A DNA stretch of 13,186 nt from an uncultured Microbacteriaceae bacterium. Lineage in GTDB: Bacteria > Actinomycetota > Actinomycetes > Actinomycetales > Microbacteriaceae. Both the position numbers and the translations under genes were made by a program. Of this stretch, positions 7,765 to 13,186 are shown piece by piece. Below the pieces are notes generated by a model. The model saw only the letters and a program-made list of their open reading frames with translations. It had not been told where the DNA came from and did no database searches. The stretch covers positions 1-13,186 of the forward strand of contig CAMLMQ010000066.1 in NCBI GenBank assembly GCA_946481135.1. The letters are read 5' to 3'. The first letter of the stretch is position 1. Each line of letters begins with the position of its first letter.

Positions 7765-8451
7765 CGAGAACGCCTCCCAGGCCGCCCGGTAGAAGCGGAT
7801 GCGCTCCTCGTCGCGGGCGACCCCGTACGCCGCGAAGAAGGCCGGCTCCCATCCCGGCCCGTAGTTCCACTCGAGGCTGAGCGAGGCGATCGCGAGGTCG
7901 GCCCACCGATCGCCGATGCCGAGATCGCCGAGGTCGACGTGCCCGGCGAACCGTCCGTCGACGTCGATCAGCGTGTTCGGCGCGCACGCGTCGCCGTGCA
8001 CGACGACCGGGCCGCCGTCGAACGGCGGGTGGTCGTCGGGCACCCACGGCACGCGGTACGGGCACGCCGCCGACGGGATGCGGTCGTGCAGCGCGCGGTA
8101 CCCCTCGGCGATCACGCGCACGGCGTCGGCGGGGCGCTCGGGCCACTCGCCGACGGCGGCGCCGGTGCCCGGCAGGGCACGCGTGATGAGCAGCTGTCCC
8201 GCGGCGTCGTGAGTGAGGTCGAGAACCTCGGGCACGGGATGTCCGACCGCGCGCGCCCAGGCGAGGCGGGCGCGCTCGTGCTCGAGGTCGACGCCGTTGC
8301 CGACCGGGTTCCACTTGAGGAACCGGTCGCCCTGGCGGAACGTGTAGCCGCCGACCTCGTTCTGCCAGACGACGTCGTCGATCGTCTGCGCGTGCGCGCG
8401 CACGAGGTCGGGCACCTCGACGGGGCCGCGGGGCGGTCCGGCCGGGCTCAC
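7762..8451 (-). CDS. Aminoglycoside phosphotransferase (APH)-family kinase
   Basis: A 229-aa kinase-fold protein of the APH family, closest in style to APH(3') small-molecule kinases. The conserved lysine is probably K46 (RFLKW). The catalytic loop is [10 protein letters not shown] (152-161) with D154 as catalytic base and N159 as metal ligand; D173 in [17 protein letters not shown] fits the metal-binding DxG position. A conserved EWNYG segment (194-198) lies near the C-terminus. The length is slightly short compared with typical APH(3') enzymes of about 260 aa, mainly at the N-terminus. The GTG at 8451 overlaps the rsmE stop as GTGA, so it is read with rsmE. True antibiotic resistance is not implied: many chromosomal APH-fold genes act on other substrates or are uncharacterised. 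Confidence 0.85.
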   Translation of the reverse strand: MSPAGPPRGPVEVPDLVRAHAQTIDDVVWQNEVGGYTFRQGDRFLKWNPVGNGVDLEHERARLAWARAVGHPVPEVLDLTHDAAGQLLITRALPGTGAAVGEWPERPADAVRVIAEGYRALHDRIPSAACPYRVPWVPDDHPPFDGGPVVVHGDACAPNTLIDVDGRFAGHVDLGDLGIGDRWADLAIASLSLEWNYGPGWEPAFFAAYGVARDEERIRFYRAAWEAFS

Positions 8452-9173
8452 CAGCGGCCCAGTCGCGCGTTGAGCACGGCGAGCGCGGACGGACCCGCCG
8501 TCGACGTGCGCAGCACCTCCGCGCCGAGCCGCACGGGGGTCGCCCCCGCGGCGACGAGGGTGTCGAGTTCGCGGGGGGCGGTGCCACCCTCCGGTCCGAC
8601 GACGAGGGTGATGCGTCGCTCGTCGAGCGGGGTCTCGGTGAGCCGGGTCGCCGCCTCGGGCACGAGCACGAGCACCTGTCCCGGCAGCCGGCCGAGGTCA
8701 GCCGTCGTCGCGAGCTCGGCGACTTCGGGCACGAACGGCCGGATCGACTGCTTCGACGCCTCCCGCACGATCGAGGTCCAGCGGTCGCGGCCCTTCGTCG
8801 CCTTGACGCCGTCCCAGCGCGACACCGATCGCTCGGCGGCCCACGGGATCACCCCGGACGCGCCCAGCTCGGTCGCGGCCTGCACGGCGAGCTCGTCGCG
8901 GTCGCCTTTCGCGAGGGCCTGAGCGAGCCACAGCTCGGGCGCGGGACGAGGATGCCGTGTCACCGTCTCGACGTCGAGCTCGAGCGTGGTCCCCGCCACC
9001 GCGACGACCGGGCCGCTCACCACCGTGCCGGCGCCGTCGCCGAGCGACAGCCTCTCGCCGACGCGCACCCGGGCCACCGTGATCGCATGCCGCGCCTCGT
9101 CGCCCGAGAGGGTCACGACGGCGCCGGCTGCGACATCCCGGGGCAATTCGGAGTGGAGGTAGAGCGACGCCAC
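8448..9173 (-). CDS. rsmE: 16S rRNA (uracil(1498)-N3)-methyltransferase RsmE
   Basis: A 241-aa SPOUT-class methyltransferase that uses S-adenosylmethionine to methylate N3 of U1498 in 16S rRNA. The N-terminal PUA-like domain holds [17 protein letters not shown] (24-40). The SPOUT knot carries VVGPEGG (191-197) and [11 protein letters not shown] (217-227), which form the cofactor site; [16 protein letters not shown] (102-117) is also typical. The length is normal. The GTG at 9173 is preceded by CTGGAGCAC, which holds a GGAG core, and by a TAGCCT hexamer. The gene opens the transcription unit rsmE-kinase-hinT-phoH-ybeY-CNNM-era, separated from dnaJ by 147 bp. Confidence 0.96.
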   Translation of the reverse strand: MASLYLHSELPRDVAAGAVVTLSGDEARHAITVARVRVGERLSLGDGAGTVVSGPVVAVAGTTLELDVETVTRHPRPAPELWLAQALAKGDRDELAVQAATELGASGVIPWAAERSVSRWDGVKATKGRDRWTSIVREASKQSIRPFVPEVAELATTADLGRLPGQVLVLVPEAATRLTETPLDERRITLVVGPEGGTAPRELDTLVAAGATPVRLGAEVLRTSTAGPSALAVLNARLGRW

Positions 9174-9180
9174 GTGCTCC

Positions 9181-9186
9181 AGGCTA
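9181..9186 (-). promoter_or_regulatory. Possible -10 box for rsmE operon, leaderless-type
   Basis: TAGCCT on the minus strand matches TANNNT and ends 7 bp before the rsmE GTG, the spacing expected when transcription starts at the start codon. It lies in the only sizeable gap (147 bp) upstream of the operon, after a hairpin that could end dnaJ. The -35 region is not convincing. Confidence 0.42.
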
Positions 9187-9283
9187 CGGCCCGCGCCGTC
9201 CGTGCCGTCTCGCGTCGACCCGCCCGGTCGCGAGCGACCCGCTTACGACGCGACCTGACGCCGCGCGCGGGGTCATCTCGCGC

Positions 9284-9299
9284 CACTGCTGGAGCAGTG
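9284..9299 (-). terminator. Hairpin downstream of dnaJ, possible terminator
   Basis: CACTGCT-GG-AGCAGTG (+ strand) is a perfect 7-bp inverted repeat with a 2-bp centre, 21 bp past the dnaJ stop codon. A weaker 5-bp inverted repeat (CCCGG 9301-9305 and CCGGG 9316-9320) lies between it and the stop. No U-tract follows in the minus-strand transcript, so intrinsic termination is uncertain; many actinobacterial terminators also lack one. Confidence 0.4.
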
Positions 9300-9320
9300 C
9301 CCCGGAAGGGTCGGCCCGGG

Positions 9321-10430
9321 TCACAAGCCGAGGAACCGGTCGCGGAGCTTCGCGAAGAGGCCCTGCTGGAAGGTCGAGAACTCGGGGCGGACGGGCTTGC
9401 GGGAAGCGGCGAACTCCTCCATGAGCTTCTGCTCCTTGCTGTTGAGGCGCACGGGGGTCACGACCTGGATGCCGACCCGCAGGTCGCCGCGGCCCTGGCC
9501 ACGACGGTGGGTGATGCCGCGGTCCTTGACGGTGACGACGTCGGCCGACTGGATGCCCGGACGGATGTCGATCGTCACGTCGCCGTCGAGCGACGGCAGC
9601 GTCACCTGGGTGCCGAGCACGGCATCCGTCATCTGCACCTCGAGCGTCGCGAGCAGGTCGTCGCCGTTGCGACTGAAGGTGTCGTGGTGCTTGACCTTGA
9701 TCTCGAGGTACACGTCGCCGTTCGGGCCGCCCGCCGGGCCGGCCTGGCCCTGCCCGGGGAGGTGCAGCCGGTCACCCGTGTCGACGCCCGCGGGGATGTC
9801 GAACGACAGCGTGCGCTTCGCCCGGATGCGCCCCTGCCCGGCACACGTGGGGCACGGGTTCGGGATGACGGTGCCGTAGCCCTGGCACGTGCCGCACGGG
9901 CTCGACGTCATGACGTTGCCGAGCAGCGACCGCACGGCGCGCTGGATGTGCCCGGTGCCGCGGCAGATGTCGCATGTGACGGGCGTGGTGCCGGGCGCGC
10001 AGCACGACCCCGCGCACGTCTCGCAGGTGATCGCGGTGTCGACCTCGATGTCGCGGTGCGCGCCGAACACGATCTCGTCGAGGGCGATCTCGAGACGCAG
10101 CAGCGAGTCGTCGCCCCGCGCTCGACGCGATCGGGGCCCCGAGCGTCCCTGGGCGGCCCCGAAGAACGTCTCGAAGATGTCGTTGACGCCGAACCCGAAC
10201 CCGCCGGCACCGCCGCCGAAGCCGGGCTGCGGGCCGAGGTCGTAACGCTCCCGCTGGTCGGGATCGCTCAGCACGTCGTACGCGTGCGTCACCGACTTGA
10301 AGCGGTCGGCCGCCTCGGCGCTCGGGTTGACGTCGGGGTGCAGCTCGCGGGCCAGCTTCCGGTACGCCTTCTTGATCTCTTCGGGGCTCGCGTTGCGGTC
10401 GACACCGAGCACTTCGTAATGGTCCGCCAC
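9321..10430 (-). CDS. dnaJ: Chaperone DnaJ (DnaJ2 type, paired with hrcA)
   Basis: A 369-aa Hsp40 co-chaperone that delivers unfolded clients to DnaK and stimulates its ATPase. The J domain (1-66) has the essential HPD (31-33). A short Gly/Phe region (69-90) follows. The zinc domain has four CxxC pairs: C136/C139, C153/C156, C179/C182, C193/C196. The first repeat reads [13 protein letters not shown], so the usual final glycine is replaced and two extra cysteines (C143, C144) occur. Two C-terminal client-binding domains complete the protein. The GTG at 10430 directly abuts the hrcA TAA stop, with GAGG upstream inside hrcA. The absence of dnaK and grpE nearby fits the second actinobacterial DnaJ, which pairs with hrcA. 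It is probably under the same CIRCE control. Confidence 0.96.
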   Translation of the reverse strand: MADHYEVLGVDRNASPEEIKKAYRKLARELHPDVNPSAEAADRFKSVTHAYDVLSDPDQRERYDLGPQPGFGGGAGGFGFGVNDIFETFFGAAQGRSGPRSRRARGDDSLLRLEIALDEIVFGAHRDIEVDTAITCETCAGSCCAPGTTPVTCDICRGTGHIQRAVRSLLGNVMTSSPCGTCQGYGTVIPNPCPTCAGQGRIRAKRTLSFDIPAGVDTGDRLHLPGQGQAGPAGGPNGDVYLEIKVKHHDTFSRNGDDLLATLEVQMTDAVLGTQVTLPSLDGDVTIDIRPGIQSADVVTVKDRGITHRRGQGRGDLRVGIQVVTPVRLNSKEQKLMEEFAASRKPVRPEFSTFQQGLFAKLRDRFLGL

Positions 10431-11459
10431 TTACCGTTCGTCCTCACCGAGCAGCCGCGTCAGGTAACGCGCCACCGCGCGCACGGCTGCCATGTTGTTC
10501 GAGTAATCCATGCGGGTCGGGCCGAGCACCCCGAGGTGGGCGAGCCCGCCTCCCGCCGCCGTGTAGCCGGTCGCGACGACGCTCGCCTCACCGAGACCCG
10601 ACGTCTCGTGCTCGCGGCCGATGCTCGTGCGCACCTCGTCGACTTCGATCGCCATCTCGCCGAAGAGCTTGAGCATCGTCACCTGCTCTTCGAGCGCCTC
10701 GAGCACCGGATGGATGCTGCCGCGGAAGTCGCGTTCGGTGCGGGCGAGGTTGGCCGCTCCCGCCATCACGAGTCGATCCTGTCGGTTGGCGGCGACCTGG
10801 TCGCCGAGACTCGCGACGATGCTCGCGACGAGGTCGGCGCGCTCACGCGGGAACGCGGCGGGCAGGCCGGTGAGCCGCTGCGTCGCGTCGGCGAGCGCGA
10901 GTCCGCCGAGTTCGGCGTTGATGCGGCTGCGCACCTCGGCGAGCGTGTCGTCGTCGACGGGCGCGGGCACTTCGAGCAGGCGCTGGTCGACGCGGCCGGA
11001 GTCGGTGATGAGCACCGTCATGAGGCGCGTCGGGCCGAGCGCGACGAGTTCGACATGCCTCACGCGCGCGCTGCCGAAGGACGGGTACTGCGCGAGCGCG
11101 ACCTGGTTGGTGAGCTGCGACAGCATCCGCACCGTGCGCGCGAGCACGTCGTCGAGGTCGGCCGATTCACCGAGGAAGGTCTCGATCGCCTGCCGCTGCG
11201 CGGCGCTCAGGGGCCGCAGCTCGGTAAGCCGGTCGACGAAGACGCGGTATCCCTTGTCAGTAGGCACGCGGCCCGAGGAGGTGTGGGGGGCGGCGATCAG
11301 CTCCTCGTCTTCGAGTTGCGCCATGTCGTTGCGGATGGTGGCGGCCGACACGCCGAACGCATGACGCTCGACGATCGCCTTCGAGCCCACCGGCTCACGC
11401 GACGCGACGTAGTCCTGCACGATCACGCGCAGCACTTCGAGGCTGCGTTCGGAGACCAT
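10431..11459 (-). CDS. hrcA: Heat-inducible transcription repressor HrcA
   Basis: A 342-aa repressor that binds CIRCE operators and blocks heat-shock genes until chaperone capacity is titrated. The N-terminal winged helix holds VSERSLEVLRVIVQDYVASREPVGSK, VSAATIRNDMAQLED and SSGRVPTDKGYRVFVDRL, all hallmarks of HrcA. The GAF-like and dimerisation regions follow to the C-terminus. I chose the ATG at 11459 because MVSERSLEVL is the usual start and AAGGGG lies 8 bp upstream. An in-frame GTG at 11483 would start inside the CIRCE operator, so it is unlikely. The gene is co-transcribed with dnaJ, and the operator just upstream implies autoregulation. Confidence 0.96.
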   Translation of the reverse strand: MVSERSLEVLRVIVQDYVASREPVGSKAIVERHAFGVSAATIRNDMAQLEDEELIAAPHTSSGRVPTDKGYRVFVDRLTELRPLSAAQRQAIETFLGESADLDDVLARTVRMLSQLTNQVALAQYPSFGSARVRHVELVALGPTRLMTVLITDSGRVDQRLLEVPAPVDDDTLAEVRSRINAELGGLALADATQRLTGLPAAFPRERADLVASIVASLGDQVAANRQDRLVMAGAANLARTERDFRGSIHPVLEALEEQVTMLKLFGEMAIEVDEVRTSIGREHETSGLGEASVVATGYTAAGGGLAHLGVLGPTRMDYSNNMAAVRAVARYLTRLLGEDER

Positions 11460-11476
11460 CGGCAGCCCCTTCCCGG

Positions 11477-11503
11477 TTAGCACTCGATCCGATCGACTGC
11501 CAA
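11477..11503. promoter_or_regulatory. CIRCE operator (HrcA binding site)
   Basis: TTAGCACTC (11477-11485), a 9-bp spacer, then GACTGCCAA (11495-11503). The canonical element is TTAGCACTC-N9-GAGTGCTAA: the left half is perfect, the right half matches 7 of 9, and the spacer is exactly 9. It lies 17 bp upstream of the hrcA ATG, the expected place for HrcA autorepression of hrcA-dnaJ. Confidence 0.93.
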
Positions 11504-11508
11504 TGATA
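11503..11508 (-). promoter_or_regulatory. Probable -10 box of the hrcA-dnaJ promoter
   Basis: TATCAT on the minus strand matches TATAAT at five of six positions and abuts the CIRCE operator, so transcription would start within the operator and HrcA binding would block it. I see no strong -35 hexamer at the right distance. Confidence 0.5.
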
Positions 11509-11532
11509 CCGCGACACGCCGTTACCTAGCCG

Positions 11533-11562
11533 TTGCATCGCGGATTCGGCAGGCGCTAGCTT
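11533..11562 (+). promoter_or_regulatory. Probable promoter of the DUF4870 gene pair
   Basis: TTGCAT (11533-11538) and TAGCTT (11557-11562) are separated by 18 bp and resemble the housekeeping -35/-10 pair. Transcription would start near 11570, giving a leader of about 40 bases that includes GAAAGG before the ATG at 11611. Confidence 0.55.
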
Positions 11563-11610
11563 GTGGCGTGCCGGTTTCCCGGCGATCGCTCACCGAAAGG
11601 CAGCAACCTC

Positions 11611-12123
11611 ATGACCGACCCCGCCGCTCCGCAGCCCGATCAGCCGGCCGGAGGCGCCGCCGTCCCGCCGCCCGCGGCCCCGGCGCCCGCCGCTCCCCTC
11701 ACCGAGGCGGAGGACAAGCAGTGGGCCTCGTTCGCGCACTTCGGCGGCGCGGTCATCATCCTCGCCCTCGCGTGGGCCTGGCTCGGCCTGCTCGCCATCG
11801 TGCCGGCGCTCGTCATCTTCCTCGTCTTCGGCAAGCGCGGCGCCAAGACCCGCACCGAGGCGAAGGAGGCGCTCAACTTCATGATCACCGCCGTCGCGGC
11901 GCTGATCATCTGGACGATCATCTCGTCGATCATCGCCTACGCGGTCGGCGCGAGCCTCGCGTTCGGCTTCAACTACGGCGCCTATGTGATCCTCGGCCTC
12001 GTGCTCGGCCTGCCGACGTGGGCGATCGTCATCGCGGCGATCGTGTTCTCGATCATCGGCGGCATCAAGGTGAACGGCGGCGGCTCGTACCGCTACCCGT
12101 TCGCCCTGCGGCTCATCAAGTAA
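11611..12123 (+). CDS. DUF4870-type small membrane protein (first of pair)
   Basis: A 170-aa membrane protein of unknown function. A Pro/Ala-rich cytoplasmic tail (1-30) precedes the DUF4870-like core: EDKQWASFAHFGG (34-46), hydrophobic segments near 46-74, 90-117 and 122-150, the conserved KEALNF (85-90), and a closing GGSYRYPFALRLIK. EALNF and YRYPF are recurring family motifs. I chose the ATG at 11611 because GAAAGG lies about 11 bp upstream and because the family usually begins with a short Pro-rich tail; an in-frame GTG at 11563 would add 16 residues upstream of that. It is divergent from hrcA and followed 26 bp later by a paralogue. Confidence 0.85.
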   Translation: MTDPAAPQPDQPAGGAAVPPPAAPAPAAPLTEAEDKQWASFAHFGGAVIILALAWAWLGLLAIVPALVIFLVFGKRGAKTRTEAKEALNFMITAVAALIIWTIISSIIAYAVGASLAFGFNYGAYVILGLVLGLPTWAIVIAAIVFSIIGGIKVNGGGSYRYPFALRLIK

Positions 12124-12133
12124 GACCTACCCC

Positions 12134-12139
12134 AAGGAG
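12134..12139 (+). promoter_or_regulatory. Strong ribosome binding site of the second DUF4870 gene
   Basis: AAGGAG lies 10 bp before the ATG at 12150 in the 26-bp gap between the two DUF4870-type genes, and fixes that start codon. It is the clearest Shine-Dalgarno in the window. Confidence 0.85.
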
Positions 12140-12149
12140 AAAGAAGCAC

Positions 12150-12521
12150 ATGACCACGCCCCCTCCCGCGGCCCCGCCGCCGTACCAGCCCCAGCCCGTC
12201 TCCGCGTCGGACGAGAAGACCTGGTCGATCCTGTCGCACGTCGGCGGCATCGTCCTCAACTGGGTCGGCCCGCTCATCGTGTTCCTGATCTACAAGGACC
12301 GTTCGGCGGTGATCCGCTCGCACTCGGTGGCGGCGCTCAACTTCCAGCTCACGATCCTCATCGGCTACATCGTCGGCGCGATCCTCAGCATCGTCTTCAT
12401 CGGCTTCCTCGTGTGGCTGGCGGCGGGCGTGCTGTCGATCATCTTCGGCATCATGGCCGCGCTCGCGGCGAACGAGGGTCGGGAGTACAAGTACCCGATC
12501 GCCATCCCGTTCGTGAAGTAG
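12150..12521 (+). CDS. DUF4870-type small membrane protein (second of pair)
   Basis: A 123-aa membrane protein, a shorter paralogue of the upstream gene. It has a Pro-rich start (1-18), DEKTWSILSHVGGIV (21-35), a hydrophobic segment with GPLIVFLIYKDRS (40-52), SVAALNF (59-65), a long hydrophobic stretch (about 66-106) and the ending EYKYPIAIPFVK. The AALNF and YKYPI motifs align with EALNF and YRYPF of its neighbour. The length is typical for DUF4870 proteins. The TAG stop directly abuts the stop codon of the convergent hemW with no spacer. The role is unknown; membrane location is inferred from hydrophobicity. Confidence 0.88.
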   Translation: MTTPPPAAPPPYQPQPVSASDEKTWSILSHVGGIVLNWVGPLIVFLIYKDRSAVIRSHSVAALNFQLTILIGYIVGAILSIVFIGFLVWLAAGVLSIIFGIMAALAANEGREYKYPIAIPFVK

Positions 12522-13186
12522 TCAGCCGAGCAGCCGTCGCACGACGGCGTCGGCCAGCAGCCGCCCTCGCCGGGTCAGCACCACGCTCCCGGCCAGGGCG
12601 GCTGCGCCGTTAACCAGACCGTCGGCGATGAGTCCGGCGACCGCGGTCCGCCCCGAGGACTCCAGCAGGTCGACGGGCATCCCGTCGGCGAGCCGCGACC
12701 GCAGCAGCACCGCTTCGGTGCGCCGCGTCTCGGCATCCAGAGTCTCCCGGCCCGCGGCGGGCGAGACGCCCGCGGTGAGGCGCTCGGCGTACGCGGCGGG
12801 GTGCTTGACGTTCCACCAGCGCACTCCGCCGACGTGGCTGTGCGCGCCCGGGCCGACGCCCCACCAGTCCTGCCCGGTCCAGTAGGCGAGGTTGTGCCGG
12901 GAGCGGTGGGCAGCATCCGTCGCCCAGTTGCTCACCTCGTACCACCCGTATCCGGCCGTCTCGAGTCGGGTGTCGGCGAGTTCGTACATGTCGGCCTGCA
13001 GGTCGTCGTCGGGCTCGGGCACGTCGCCGCGTGCGATCTGCCGGGCGAGCTTGGTGCCGTCCTCGACGATGAGCGCATACGCCGACAGGTGGTCGGGGCG
13101 CTGCGCGAGCGCGAGGTCGAGGGAGGCGGCCCAGTCGTCGAGCGACTCGCCGGGGGTTCCGTAGATGAGGTCGAGGCTCACCTGCA
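12522..13186 (-). CDS. hemW: HemW (radical SAM, coproporphyrinogen III oxidase-like), C-terminal part
   Basis: The last roughly 220 residues of HemW, a radical SAM protein thought to deliver heme, often misannotated as coproporphyrinogen III oxidase HemN. The 5' end, with the CxxxCxxC iron-sulfur motif, lies beyond the window; the reading frame is open to position 13186. Visible hallmarks are SLDLIYGTPGES, HLSAYALIVEDGTKL, YEVSNWA, SRHNLAYWTGQDWWGVGPGAHS and a HemN_C-like winged-helix C-terminus (EAVLLRSRLADGMP, RGRLLADAVVRRLLG). Its position beside hrcA is the usual actinobacterial order, interrupted here by the opposing DUF4870 pair. The stop codon TGA (12522-12524) abuts the stop of that pair. 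Confidence 0.94.
   Translation of the reverse strand, partial: QVSLDLIYGTPGESLDDWAASLDLALAQRPDHLSAYALIVEDGTKLARQIARGDVPEPDDDLQADMYELADTRLETAGYGWYEVSNWATDAAHRSRHNLAYWTGQDWWGVGPGAHSHVGGVRWWNVKHPAAYAERLTAGVSPAAGRETLDAETRRTEAVLLRSRLADGMPVDLLESSGRTAVAGLIADGLVNGAAALAGSVVLTRRGRLLADAVVRRLLG

Noticed and set aside
7762..8451. Acquired aminoglycoside resistance gene
   Set aside because: The kinase motifs are real, but the gene overlaps rsmE, shows no mobile context and has host-like composition, so resistance cannot be claimed.
6511..8922. Long + strand open frame opposite phoH, hinT, the kinase-like gene and rsmE
   Set aside because: Antisense to clear genes with catalytic motifs; composition is typical of GC-skewed shadow frames.
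9273..9300. Possible third degenerate copy of the 66-bp repeat between rsmE and dnaJ (CATCTCGCG and GCCACTGCTGG resemble parts of it)
   Set aside because: The shared pieces are short and in the wrong order relative to the element; CATCTCGCG-like strings also occur in coding regions here by codon use.
8952..11480. Very long open frame on the + strand (842 codons) opposite rsmE, dnaJ and hrcA
   Set aside because: It is antisense to three well-recognised genes, is rich in Arg/His/Asp/Glu as expected from mirrored high-GC codons, and matches no domain I know.

Overview
The window is high-GC, densely packed DNA, almost certainly from an actinomycete. The gene order hemW / hrcA-dnaJ / rsmE / hinT / phoH / ybeY / CNNM-type CBS protein / era, the style of the proteins and the frequent GTG starts point to Micrococcales, probably Microbacteriaceae. 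No RNA genes, CRISPR arrays, insertion sequences or prophage genes were seen.

Layout, left to right. (1) 28-669 (+): an uncharacterised secreted lipoprotein. Four bases after it, tail to tail, lies a minus-strand two-component system: sensor kinase 1327-2532 and LuxR/NarL-type response regulator 674-1330. (2) 2533-3729: an accessory island with one gene, a 296-aa AbiEi/DUF559-type protein with a putative endonuclease fold (2673-3563, minus). It is bracketed by two inverted copies of a 66-bp palindromic element (2605-2670 and 3650-3715). (3) 3730-9173 (minus): a housekeeping run read as rsmE, an APH-like kinase, hinT, phoH, ybeY, CNNM/CorC-like protein, era. Most junctions are 4-base GTGA/ATGA overlaps, so translation is probably coupled. 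The products serve ribosome and rRNA maturation (RsmE, YbeY, Era), a PhoH-type ATPase, nucleotide hydrolysis (HinT) and a membrane CBS protein. (4) 9321-11459 (minus): hrcA-dnaJ, preceded by a recognisable CIRCE operator (11477-11503), a heat-shock unit probably autorepressed by HrcA. (5) 11611-12521 (+): two small DUF4870-type membrane proteins, divergent from hrcA. (6) 12522-13186 (minus): the C-terminal part of hemW, cut by the window edge. Its stop codon directly abuts the stop of the second DUF4870 gene.

The most unusual part is the nuclease-like gene and its flanking palindromes. The two 66-bp copies match at 54 of 66 positions once one is inverted, but an internal 8-bp block differs at all eight positions. 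A 13-bp near-copy of the element's end also lies just upstream of the gene's start codon. This could be a small mobile or selfish palindrome-plus-nuclease cassette, or a gene acting on its own repeat. Mobility, binding and nuclease activity are inference only.

A second theme is possible leaderless transcription. Several starts (sensor kinase, rsmE, hinT) are preceded by TANNNT, with 6 or 7 bases to the start codon.
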